A DNA stretch of 64,000 nt from NCBI GenBank assembly GCA_009746045.1, contig RPFO01002013.1, positions 106,897 through 170,896 on the forward strand, given 5' to 3'. Shown piece after piece: positions 18,465-29,076 of the stretch. The DNA comes from Mesostigma viride (taxonomy: Eukaryota > Streptophyta > Mesostigmatophyceae > Mesostigmatales > Mesostigmataceae). The notes under the pieces are model-generated. The model worked only from the letters and a program-made list of their open reading frames with translations. It was not told the origin of the DNA and made no database searches. The translations under genes and the position numbers were made by a program. Numbering within the stretch: the first letter of the stretch is position 1; every line of letters begins with the position of its first letter.

Positions 18465-20042
18465 ATGGCTATCACGAACAAGAATGTCGCTAAGAAGCTT
18501 ACCTACAACGAGGATGATGATGGGCAGGATCGGCGGATGCCCAAAGACAACAACCAGAAGCCGGCTGGCGATGCGGCCATTTCCAAGAAAAAGAAAAAGA
18601 ACAAAAAGACTCACAATGTTTGCCAGGACGAGGGGACGGCGGCTGCAAAGCCGACCGACCTACCCCCCTCTCCTGAGAGGCCGGAGGCCGAGACGGCTCC
18701 CCCTCGGGGGACCGGCTTACCCTCGACTCCGGCGGCTGCCCCAGCCGCAACCACGGCTGGCGCGGCCATGGCTGCGGAGACCTCGGTGGTAAACCCCACT
18801 GAGGCTCCCCAGTTCGGCCCCCCGCTGCCAACTATTCGGGAGCTTATGCCCCGACAGGTGGCTTCGGTGGCGCCGGACGGGACGATTACCTTTCGTCCCG
18901 CCACATCAAACCTCAATGTCCCTTTCGCCCAGGGACACAACCACATTGAGCTTCAACTTGGGCGACCATCGTCCCTTCTTCGCAAGAAGAAGGACATGGA
19001 GAGCATTAAGCTCGCACGGGTGGTGAGGAAACCCGTGGAGCCCATCGGCGGACAACCCATGTCCGACGATGAGGTCTCCGACACTGCCAGTCTCCCCGAT
19101 GGGGAGACTGAGATCAATCTTACCCCAGCGCTCCTGGCGGTCGAGCAGGCCGCGCTGGTGGCTAATGAAGAACGCCGAGCGAGGCAGCGCGACCGGGAGG
19201 TCCGTCGAGAGGCGGCCTTCCGGCTCGCTGCCAAGCGGCAAGAATATGAAGAGGAGGCCGCCCGTCGCCTGGCCACCCACCAGGCGATGGCGGAGGCGTA
19301 CCGCGAGGCCACTCAGCGGCTACGTGACCTCCTCAAAAACGCTGACTATCCCATGCAATATGCGGATAGTCAAGACCTGGCCGAGCTTGCTCGGTCAGCA
19401 CATTTTAAAACCATGTCCTCCCTAACCCAAGCCAGGGTCACGGAGGCCATCTTGGCCAAACATGGGGTGGTAGCTGAAGAAGCCCCCCCGCTGGAAACCA
19501 CCAGCAAGAAACCCTCTCCCCCCCAACCCTTGCAGTACAAGGAGGGACTGCTGGCCCTGGGCGCGAGGAAGGGCAAAGAGGCGGACTGTCCAGTCCGGCC
19601 TGCTCTGATTATGGGAGACCCACTCCCTGACATCCCTGAGGATGAGGCTGCCTTTCAGGCAGCCCTCCGGGAGCATGAGGTACGCAAGGAGATGAAGCGT
19701 CTCATGCGGGAGGTGGCCAAGAGGAGAGCGGAGGCAGACACCCCTGCCCGCCCCTCCACCGATGGGGCTGGACCCAGTGGGGTTACCCGGACACCCCCGG
19801 GCTCCCCCCGGGCCACCACGACCCCACCTCCCCCTCCCCCACCACCCCAGGTTCGCCCTGTGGGTTGGGGCCCCCTCCCCAACCAGGGGGGTGGCCAGGA
19901 CCCCAGGAGGCCCTGGGGGGAGGTGCAGAGGTGCCAAGGGCACCTAACCAGCCTGCTGAGGCCCCCCCAAGGAGCGGGGATGTCCTGGAACAGCTCGCTA
20001 TTCTCCAGGCTCAGCTGGCTTCATTGCAAGACCAGCAGTTAA
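18465..20042 (+). CDS. Element B Gag N-terminal protein
   Basis: The frame opens MAITNKNVAKKLTYNED 18 bp after the LTR. A Lys-rich patch (SKKKKKNKKTH) and Pro/Ala-rich stretches precede a long Arg/Glu/Ala-rich helix (about residues 210-290, e.g. RQRDREVRREAAFRLAAKRQEYEEEAARR) that should form a coiled coil. A Pro run is near 460. From about 19870 the frame loses protein-like character, and its continuation (EQLAILQAQLASLQDQQ) is in the -1 frame. The two frames overlap by 178 bp. No known fold is recognised; its place identifies it as gag. Confidence 0.7.
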   Translation: MAITNKNVAKKLTYNEDDDGQDRRMPKDNNQKPAGDAAISKKKKKNKKTHNVCQDEGTAAAKPTDLPPSPERPEAETAPPRGTGLPSTPAAAPAATTAGAAMAAETSVVNPTEAPQFGPPLPTIRELMPRQVASVAPDGTITFRPATSNLNVPFAQGHNHIELQLGRPSSLLRKKKDMESIKLARVVRKPVEPIGGQPMSDDEVSDTASLPDGETEINLTPALLAVEQAALVANEERRARQRDREVRREAAFRLAAKRQEYEEEAARRLATHQAMAEAYREATQRLRDLLKNADYPMQYADSQDLAELARSAHFKTMSSLTQARVTEAILAKHGVVAEEAPPLETTSKKPSPPQPLQYKEGLLALGARKGKEADCPVRPALIMGDPLPDIPEDEAAFQAALREHEVRKEMKRLMREVAKRRAEADTPARPSTDGAGPSGVTRTPPGSPRATTTPPPPPPPPQVRPVGWGPLPNQGGGQDPRRPWGEVQRCQGHLTSLLRPPQGAGMSWNSSLFSRLSWLHCKTSS

Positions 20043-20982
20043 CAGCTACCCAGCTGCAAACTGTCGAGGGCTTGCGCGCCCTGATGTCGCGGTATGAGCG
20101 GGGGACCATCAACCTGGATCCCACCCGCCTCCAACAGGCAACCGACGGCTTCTTGAGGGCCAACCCCCCTCTCACAGGTGTGTTTAACCCTCATAAAAAG
20201 GAATCCAAAATCAATATTGCTGGCTTGCCTGAGGGTCACACTGTTGAACAAGCTAAGCAATTTGTCTTTGCTCTGGAGTATGGGATGGAAGGCCTTAACC
20301 TTAGACATCAGTTTAAGGCTCTCAGGGCCTCCTCCACATTCCATCAATCATCTCCTGCAATTAGAGCATTGATTCAAACCTATCAGGAACGCACCCTGAC
20401 ACCTGAAGCAGCCATTGAACAGTGGCCTACCTTTATCACTGATCTGAAACAGCTAGTGCTTACCAATAACCACATGGAAGCAGTAGAACGTTTCAACTGG
20501 CTTGCTGCATATAAGGTGAACAAGAATAACCTCTCTGGGGATGCAAAAACATACAGGGTAATGATTGAGAAAGACCTTGAGCTTCTCAAGCTCCAACCAA
20601 GGTATCTCATCCACACCTGGCTAACAAAAGCCAATTTGCAACCTTCTGTCCTGGCTACCCTGCTTACAGGCCTCAAGTCCCTCTGGGACAACTTCAGAGC
20701 TGCCATGCTCTATATCGAGGAGGCAGTGGACCCCCTGGGTACTGGCAACCCCCAGGCCCAGGACCCCAAGGTCCAGGGTGTCCAAGGCCACAAACGCAAG
20801 GGGCAGGCCAGACAGGGGGGGGCACCCAAGACCCACAAGTCCTCCCACCAAGGGGGCAGTGGCTCTCAGGGGCGTGGCAACACGTGGCACCGTGTGCCCC
20901 TGCATGGCAACCCCAACAACAACAACAACAACAACAATAACAACAACAGGTCCCAGCAGGGCCAGAAACGGTCCCAGCAGGG

Positions 20983-21013
<31 letters not shown>

Positions 21014-22185
21014 CAACCTGGAAACCCTGGTCCACGCTGTGTGAGGTGCTTCCAGAGGGGGCATATTCGGGACAACTGCCCCAACAACGACTCCCTGCAC
21101 ACCAACGTGGATCTCTGCCCGGGTTGCTGGCATGCACGTCATCCCCTGGGACCTCCTGGCAGCCGGTGCAACAGGACTCGCTACCAAAAACAATGTGAGT
21201 TCTCTCACCTTGCTTACTCTGAGGATGATGATCTCATTACCATTGGGGATGGCAGCCAGGGCATAATTGATTTTGAGGCAGCAACCTTACTGTCCTCCCA
21301 GCACCCTGTACTGGAACCTTACATAAAAGCCCAAACCCCCACTGTTGACAACTCCATAGACATCAAGGAGCTTGCTCATCAGCTGCACCTAGCCATGGGT
21401 CATGAAACAGTGGCTGAGGAACTGGCCAGACGGCTGGGGGGTAGTAGCATGGGAAAACAACTCAGGAATGCAGTAAAACTGGCTAGACAACACTGTCAAG
21501 AATGTCAGTTCAATAGCCCCAAACCTCAAAAATGGCATACTGCAACCCCTTCCACCAATAGGGGCATGATAGTGGGGGATGTGATGCACATCAACAAAGA
21601 TGTCCAACCCTACCTGATCCTAAAAGACTCATGGTCCAGGTTCACAGTCATGGAACCCTTACCTGGCATGTCTGCAGGGCAGCTACGTGTTGCACTCATG
21701 ATTGCTTTACCCAGATTCTACCCAGTTGACAGAATTTTGCTTGATCAACAATTTTCTTGTCTGACTGACCTGGAAGGGTGTGAAGCAATAGAGATTGCTG
21801 GGCTGGAAGATCATGAGGGTCAGGGGGTCATTGAAAGAACCATCAGATCTGTCAAAACCCTACTAGCCAAAAATCCTTCCAAGGATGCTACTTCAGGGGT
21901 CTATTGTGACAGGGCACTCTGGTGTCATGAAATGTGCACCACCCTAAACATGAGACCTGTCTTGCATGCCACGTGGGGTGAAGTAATCCCAGCAGGCCTG
22001 CAGGCAGGTGTATATCCCCCAGAGGTGATAGCACTGTACAACACTGCACGTGCACAAACCTCAGCAAAACTGGCAGAAAAAGATAAAACCCATTCCAGGC
22101 CAGTATTCCAAAAAGGTGATCAAGTTCTCTATTACAAGGAAAACAGCTTTGGTAAGGTAATTGGAACTTGGCTAGGTCCAGTTAC
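19865..22185 (+). CDS. Element B capsid, zinc knuckle and integrase (truncated by nested insertion)
   Basis: The frame runs from a coiled-coil segment through the capsid block (GLPEGHTVEQAKQFVFALEYGMEG), poly-Asn tracts, knuckle CVRCFQRGHIRDNC (C392), and an integrase finger with LAMGHE and CQECQFN. Integrase catalytic residues are D572, D627 and E657, a D-E spacing of 29 as in A and C. The SH3-like tail is cut at GTWLGPVTV where the nested LTR element begins at 22186; coding resumes at 29082. Stop at 22237 lies in the nested LTR. Confidence 0.88.
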
Positions 22186-22919
22186 TGTAACAGTATTTTC
22201 TGACAGTGTGTATACTGTTACATCCAAGTGGACGTGAACTTGGAGTTCAACGTTCAGTGGAAATGGCTGAGTCTTTTGTACGGCCAAAGTGTAATGATTC
22301 CTGGCCTGACTTGACTTTTGGGGACTTATATGCGGAGTGCCCTTTTGATGGTCCTTTGTGTTGGGCCCTGGACGGTACGGGACAGTACCTTGGAATCTAT
22401 GTGTAATCTGACTGATGTCAGTTAGTATCTTTCGTAAGTTAGGGGTGTAAAGCATACAGAGAGAGAACCTTACCGGTTCATCTGTGTTCTGATTGGCTGA
22501 GACCTGTAGGATTGCGTTGGACTCCTCTGTGTCGGCGGGGACATAAGCTTTGCCTGTTTGTCACCATAGCCATCACGCGGATACCCCCAATTATGTGAAG
22601 TTATTTCTAATAACCAAACATGCTCACTTCAGGCCCTGTTATTGGACAGCCATATCCGATAGACAGCTAGGAAGTCTTGTGTCTGTATGAACAAGCAGAG
22701 AGACGCCCGACCAAAAGGGGACCACCGCTCTCTACCGCGTAAGTACCGTCTCGTAGGAATGGCCTCTAGACGGGAAACGACCACCCTCTACGATTCCTGG
22801 AGAGTGCTAGGAATCTCCCCTGTCTCTTGGGGTTTGATAAGTCCGTTCTGTCTTTAATGACAGGAGGTAAAAGATCTGTGCATTTAGTGGAGCAGAGACC
22901 ACCATTTTATTCTGTTACA
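22186..22919 (+). repeat. 5' LTR of the LARD-like element
   Basis: It differs from the 3' LTR by only a few substitutions and small indels (e.g. GGGGAC/GGGAC near 22320 and a 4-5 bp indel near 22666), so insertion is recent. Confidence 0.95.
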
Positions 22920-22920
22920 T

Positions 22921-22940
22921 TGGTAATCGGAGGTTTGACC
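22921..22940 (+). promoter_or_regulatory. Primer binding site of the LARD-like element
   Basis: TGGTAATCGGAGGTTTGACC starts one base after the LTR. Its complement ends ...ATTACCA and contains a GTCAAACC segment that looks like a tRNA T-arm. The tRNA species is not identified. Confidence 0.6.
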
Positions 22941-24869
22941 TCTGAACAGACTTATCAAAGCATGGGACGAGTTTCCGTGTACTGACTCTTTCAGTATACA
23001 TCAACCATTTCCGCCTACCAACGTTTTTTCTACCGAGGGAAGAACAAGAACGATAGCATTCGTCCTGGTTGAGACATTTAGAAGAAAGCTTTCTATCTAG
23101 CTCAGCGGCCAGTCACCTGGCGGTTTCACTAACCCTGCTGAACTGTATAGAGTGCATTCTTCACTGGGCAGCGAATTTCTTTTTGCAGTCTGTGTTGCGG
23201 AATAGGCTAGGCGTCTGGCATGGGACGTTCTCACGAACAAGCCGAGCCAGACCACATTTTCCTGAGCCCAAGCTAACGCACCAGACCAGCCAACTCAAGT
23301 GATTCTGCTGCTGTCGCCTATTCGACACTGCGTCAATCTGCCCGACCCGCTGAAACGGCAACGAGCTCTACACGACAACAACAATCAGCCGACACAGTGT
23401 GGTGGTGGCAACGAGTTCTTCCAGTCGTGCCAATGCCTTCTTTTTCAACGACTACATCTGCCAGTTTTAGTGACAACATCTTCATGTTTCGGCAACAACC
23501 TTTCGCTCTAGCGCCGACGTTTTGCTGTAGCAGCGACTTCTGGTTGTGGCGACAGCGTCGTCTGCTGCAACGGCATCTGCTAGGCCAACATCTTGAAAAG
23601 CAGGTGGGCACCTGGTGATCTCTTTTGGTTGCAGAAGAGATGCCTAGGGGATGAGACATTTTTCTTTCTGTTCACCACCATGATGCTAGAATGGAGAAGA
23701 CCCAGTCCTGTAAGCAGTTTGGAGGAAGGTCTTTTCCCTGTTCTAGTCATGGCTTGTAAAAAGGGTGACAGTCCCATGTCTCTTAAGGTGTGCTGTAATA
23801 CTGCTGACACCTTGACGGTGTTGTGCCTAACACCTGCGTGCCTAGTTAGGGAGTGCTGGCTTCTTCCCCCATAGGGTGGGAGGAGAACAACCTAGTTGTT
23901 CCCATCATTACATTATTCCATGCCTGTGATGCTGTTTTAGCATTGCTGTGTGAGTCTGAGCTTTTAGCACTCACCATAGGCTTGCGTGGAGTAAATGTTT
24001 TGATTGGTGCCTGTCACTGCCCTCTAGTAGTGTATCTGGTACATTGTAGGGTCTCACCCACCGTAAAAATTTTCTGGGAGGTGTGGATCTGACCAGACAC
24101 CTTGTGCATGGTTCTGGCACGTACCAGCACACAGCCAGATAGTTAGTAATAGAAAGGCTATCTATTCCAGGATGGTTTTGATAGTCAGTAGTTTATTTAG
24201 AATACAACCAGGACTTGGGTCAGCCAGCATTCAATGTTATTTCTTGGTGCAGGCTGAAACTTGTACCCCTGTCCTGGGTAGTCACGGGCACTTGTATTAT
24301 CTATGGATGGTGTGCTCTATTGCATCTATGGCTTGCTGTAGATGTGATAGAGTACTGCACTCTATAGATAGTATGACGTGCACCTCTTCAGTTGCATAGA
24401 CATCTTGCAGCTGTAGGTAGCTACTGCGGTGCCTCTTTTGAGTGCATGCTTCTGCAGTGCCTCCTTGGGTGCATCCCTGCCATGTTCTCTGGTCTTGCAC
24501 ACATAGGTGCCTTGATTGCGTGAACTAGCTATTTTGTTCACTGCTGAGAACATTGTAATGGGCAGTGTCAAGTCTTTCCTTTTCTTCTTTTTTTAGTAGA
24601 AAGGATGCTTGTTCACTGGGTCCCATAAGGAGTATGGTCATCAAGTTGCTGCATAGGACGTACTTTACGTCTGCCCTTGATGACTCAGGTTGGCAATAGT
24701 GCCTTTTAGCAATCTGCTGTAGTCATAGTTTTATAGCTGGCTTGTCCTAGACACGTGGGCTGTGACGTGTTGACTCTTGTCACCCTGTGTCTTGGTTAAG
24801 ACCTGCTGCTTAGGGGAGCCACTAACAGTCTCCCTGTCACCTGATTTAGGCCATACAGTATTATATAGT

Positions 24870-25085
24870 ATTATAGGCCACCTGTTGGGAGAAACAGTTT
24901 GTTTGTCTCCTGACCCTGCCAAGGTTGCCTGTACTGTTTAGTTCTAGTTTTAGGTCGCCTGTTGGGAGAATTTAGTTTGTTTGTCTCCTAACCCTGCCAA
25001 GGCTGCCGGTATTTTCTGTACCAGTTTTGGGCTGCCTGTTGGGAGAAAATAATTTGCTTCTCTCCTAACCCTGCCAGGGCTGCCT
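24870..25085. repeat. Degenerate tandem repeat, three units of about 80-100 bp
   Basis: Each unit contains GCCTGTTGGGAGAA, then TTTG(C)TTGTCTCCT and ACCCTGCCAAGG, within the LARD-like interior. Confidence 0.75.
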
Positions 25086-27329
25086 GTAGATTCCAAGTGC
25101 CTAACTCTTACGTCAGTCACTCAGGTTTACATCTTTCTTGTGGCCATTGGGATGGTGTAGACGTTGTGCTTATCATGGATGACGTCTATACAGTTGCCCC
25201 TGGTTGCCTTATTATGGAAAGATGTACAGTTGGTTGATAGATGCGTGACAGTTGTTTTTCAGTCATGAAAGCAGTCACTAGCATCTGTCCCAGTGTTGGA
25301 TATACCAGAATCCCCACGAGGTTTTGGTTGTTTGCAGTCTTATAAGAGCTTGCCTGAGGGTAAATGATGTGCCAGTACGCCATGGCTGAGTTTTACTTAT
25401 TTTGCTTTTTCCTCAGTGACCTGGACTTCAATCACTTGGGCTTTCTCTGCATGTAAGCCTTTCTTGTTAGCTGTCTGCTGACTACTGATGAAGTTCATAT
25501 GGTCAGAAACAGTGGGAGTCATACTTCTCATGTGATTCCCTGTTTTCAAGCTCTCTCTCTCTCCGCGTGCAGTCTGTGACTCCAGTGCACCAGGTATACA
25601 GACTGTGTGCATACCTAGAGTACTCATCTTCTTCAGTTCTCACCGTTATGAGAGCTTTGAGTATTCGCACGGCCTATGGAGTGGCCTAATGGTGTGCATC
25701 TTTTGGAGCAGTGGACATCATGAACAGAGTTGCTAGGGTGTGTCAAGGACGTTTTGTGGCTATCATAACAGGGATGCAGACGAGCATTCATTAAGTGTGG
25801 AGTTTACCGGTGGCTTTTGTTGCTCAAACTCCGCACTGCTTGTCAATTGCTTGCCTTTGTCATTGATCCTTGTCACTGTCCTGTTGACCCCCTTCTGATC
25901 TTTCCTTGCTTGCTAATCCTTGTCTTGGGAAGATCTCACCTCTCACCTCTGTTCATTTCTTTGTCTATCTTGCTGCCTCCCATGAGTGGACTTTGTGGTA
26001 TCCTCTCATGTCTGTCTGAGAGCCTCTCTCTGATAGAGTTTTAATTGGGTACAACAGTATGCTGGCATCTGTACCCTGAGTGCCTACTCACTCACCTTCA
26101 GTTGTACATGATGCAAGGGGTCTTGCTACAGCTCTTGAGTATTTCTCTATGCTGACGGACCCTTCCGCCCTTGAGCTGCCCACAGTACAACAGCGTTCTG
26201 GATCAATGGACAATTTTTGTACCTAGGATGGGTTGTGATACTGTTGCTGAGAGTCTTAACATAGGAGCTGTGAGCTCTCTTTGTGTTGACCTCGTCAGCC
26301 TTACCCGCTGCTTGACATCAATCTGCAACCTTATGGCTGTCAAGGATTAATCCATGTTGTGTGGTCTCACAGGAACATCTTATGGAGGGAGCCTGTCTGA
26401 CCTTGTTGTCTTGTGGGTTTGAGATGCCCTCACCCCTACACCTTGACAGGGTTGGCTGGCCCCATCCCCCTTCCTGTGACTAACCCATGACTGTCCTGTG
26501 ACCACGCCGTTGGCAGATTGTTGGCAGTATGCCTGCTGATTGCATCCAGTTAATCAGTGGCAGATTTGGGAACGAGTTTGTCTGCTGGTGGTATCCAGTT
26601 CACCATGCAGAGACAGTACCTCTGTTTGGCCAGTGCCTTCTGGTTGTTTCCAGTTTACCCGAGGCGGCCAGATGAATGAATACGCTTACGTATGGCTGGT
26701 TGTCTCCAGTTTACCAGCTGTTGAGTAATTGGACCATGGCTCTGCATGATCAATGATGTGCTGAATTTCCTTGGTCTAAGGTGTCACTCACTCTTGGCAC
26801 TGAGTGATGCATTGAGCCTTGATGATGGTCGCGGTCTTGGGTGACCTGAGTCGTTCCAAGATCGTTGGTTGCTCTCACCATTCCAGTTGAGAGAGACTGA
26901 TGCGTGTGCCTTGTTCATTTAGGGCCACTTGTTTGTGGGTTGAGATGTGGCCGCAGGCTTTCCCTCACCCTAGCCCCCTGCGTCTTGTCTTAGAGGGGAG
27001 GAGATCTATGAGGTCTATGGCAGATGGACATCACTATTTGCCTATGAAACTGATTGGGATTTTCAGTTTCTTCTTTTGTTACCTCATAGATCCCATTCTG
27101 TCCTGGTGACCTGTGCCTTCATGGCAGATTTGCTGTGGTCACCTGACTGAGGGCCTTAAGGACATTTCTGTCTTTCAGTTCTGGGCCTCTGGTCTACATT
27201 AAAGCTGTGGTCAGCGTGCTTTGGTCAGCAAGTTCTGCTTCCAGTGGTTGACATCCAGAGACGTCTTCCTGCTGCAGTTTTCCTTCTTGGAGCCGATCCA
27301 GTGTTTGACCTGCAATCCAGAATGTGGAC

Positions 27330-27432
27330 CTCGGATGGAGAATCTGGAGTGGCCAGATTTGCATGGGATGGAAAATCTGGAGTGGCCAGATTTGGATGGG
27401 TTGGAGAATCTGGGGTGGCCAGATTTTGGAGA
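27330..27432. repeat. About 33-bp tandem repeat, three units
   Basis: AATCTGGAGTGGCCAGATTT recurs three times and is itself partly palindromic (CTGG...CCAG). Confidence 0.85.
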
Positions 27433-28336
27433 TCAGTTTTTACTACGTGCTTGCACTGATCCAGTTGTGGGAGACCTTGTCTTGGACGCGTGGACTTGGT
27501 GCAGTCTACCTACTTTCTATGGATCCAGTTTGGGATGTGCAGATATGGCACAGTCTTTGTTGCTAGTGGGATAGGCAGAGAGAATCTGTTATGATGCTTA
27601 CTGTGATGGGCATGGCGGATTCCATGAGTGAGCCCTCTCAACACTGTGGTTCCTTATTCTCTGCTTATGTGTCTTTTGAGGCCATACTTGCCTTTCTTTA
27701 GAAGACACTTCCTGTACCAGCATATCCAGTTCCAGTTGTTTTTCCAATTCCAGATCTGCTTCCAGTTGCTATTTCCAGTTCCAAGTTCCAGTTCCAGTCC
27801 TGTTTCCAGACTTTTTCAGTCTTCAGCTTTAAGGCGGCTGTTCCTTTCACCTGCCTTGTTTGATACCAGTTGTGATGACGTTGTACTTGGATAGTACTAG
27901 GGTCTTTTCTCTGTCATGAGTTGCAGGATGAGCCCAGTACCAGTTCGTCTTTTCTCTGGCTGGAGTCCCAGGAGAAGACAGTAGTTGGTTTTAAGTATAT
28001 TTTGGGTTTTATTTTGTGTTTTTTCTGTGTTTTTGAGTTTTGTGGTAGTGTGACAACTTCCTCCCCAGATAGGATGTGTGTTATGTGTTCAGGCTGTGAG
28101 TCTTGCCCATGAACTCAGTTCCCAAGAGGGTTGATGACGCCTTTGTGGTCGAGACTTAAGGCCTGGAGGGATAACTGGGTCATGCGGCCAGCCTGTGATT
28201 TGCAGACCATTTCCTTTGTCCATAGACTCAGATCCTTGCAGGGTCAATGATGCCGTGTTGGCGGAGACTTGAGGCCTGTGGGGATGCTGGCAGTCATGCG
28301 ACTGGTCTGTTTGGCAGAGCTGGTAGCTCTGTTCTT

Positions 28337-28347
28337 GGGGGGAGGAA
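28337..28347 (+). promoter_or_regulatory. Polypurine tract of the LARD-like element
   Basis: GGGGGGAGGAA ends exactly at the start of the 3' LTR, the expected plus-strand priming site. Confidence 0.85.
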
Positions 28348-29076
28348 TGTAACAGTATTTTCTGACAGTGTGTATACTGTTACATCCAAGTGGACGTGAA
28401 CTTGGAGTTCAGCGTTCAGTGTAAATGGCTGAGTCTTTTGTACGGCCAAAGTGTAATGATTCCTGGCCTGACTTGACTTTTGGGACTTATATGCGGAGTG
28501 CCCTTTTGATGGTCCTTTGTGTTGGGCCCTGGACGGTACGGGACAGTACCTTGGAATCTATGTGTAATCTGACTGATGTCAGTTAGTATCTTTCGTAAGT
28601 TAGGGGTGTAAAGCATACAGAGAGAGAACCTTACCGGTTCATCTGTGTTCTGATTGGCTGAGACCTGTAGGATTGCGTTGGACTCCTCTGTGTCGGCGGG
28701 GACATAAGCTTTGCCTGTTTGTCACCATAGCCATCACGCGGATACCCCCAATTATGTGAAGTTATTTCTAATAACCAAACATGCTCACTTCAGGCCCTGT
28801 TATTGGACAGCCATATCCGATAGACAGGAAGTCTTGTGTCTATATGAACAAGCAGAGAGACGCCCGACCAAAAGGGGACCACCGCTCTCTACCGCGTAAG
28901 TACCGTCTCGTAGGAATGGCCTCTAGACGGGAAACGACCACCCTCTACGATTCCTGGAGAGTGCTAGGAATCTCCCCTGTCTCTTGGGGTTTGATAAGTC
29001 CGTTCTGTCTTTAATGACAGGAGGTAAAAGATCTGTGCATTTAGTGGAGCAGAGACCACCATTTTATTCTGTTACA
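28348..29076 (+). repeat. 3' LTR of the LARD-like element
   Basis: Pairs with 22186-22919 and is followed by duplication GTTAC; element B coding sequence resumes immediately after. Confidence 0.95.

Larger units (their letters stand above)
22941..28336 (+). other. Non-coding interior of the LARD-like element
   Basis: No frame exceeds about 120 codons and none is protein-like. Degenerate repeats occur at 24870-25085 (GCCTGTTGGGAGAA... three times) and at 27330-27430 (AATCTGGAGTGGCCAGATTT three times). A CCAGTTCCAGTT-rich stretch lies at 27715-27810. Nothing else is recognised. Confidence 0.75.
22186..29076 (+). mobile_element. Non-coding LTR retrotransposon (LARD-like) nested in element B
   Basis: LTRs of 734 and 729 bp (22186-22919; 28348-29076) begin TGTAACAG and end CTGTTACA. 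The duplication GTTAC flanks it at 22181-22185 and 29077-29081. A primer site and a purine tract sit at the expected places, but the 5.4-kb interior encodes no gag or pol. This is the structure of a large retrotransposon derivative that needs proteins from another element. Canonical TG...CA ends separate it from A, B and C. Confidence 0.93.

Noticed and set aside
22941-28336. Genes within the LARD-like interior (e.g. 117 codons at 27221)
   Set aside because: The frames coincide with the 33-bp tandem repeat and lack any gag/pol motif.
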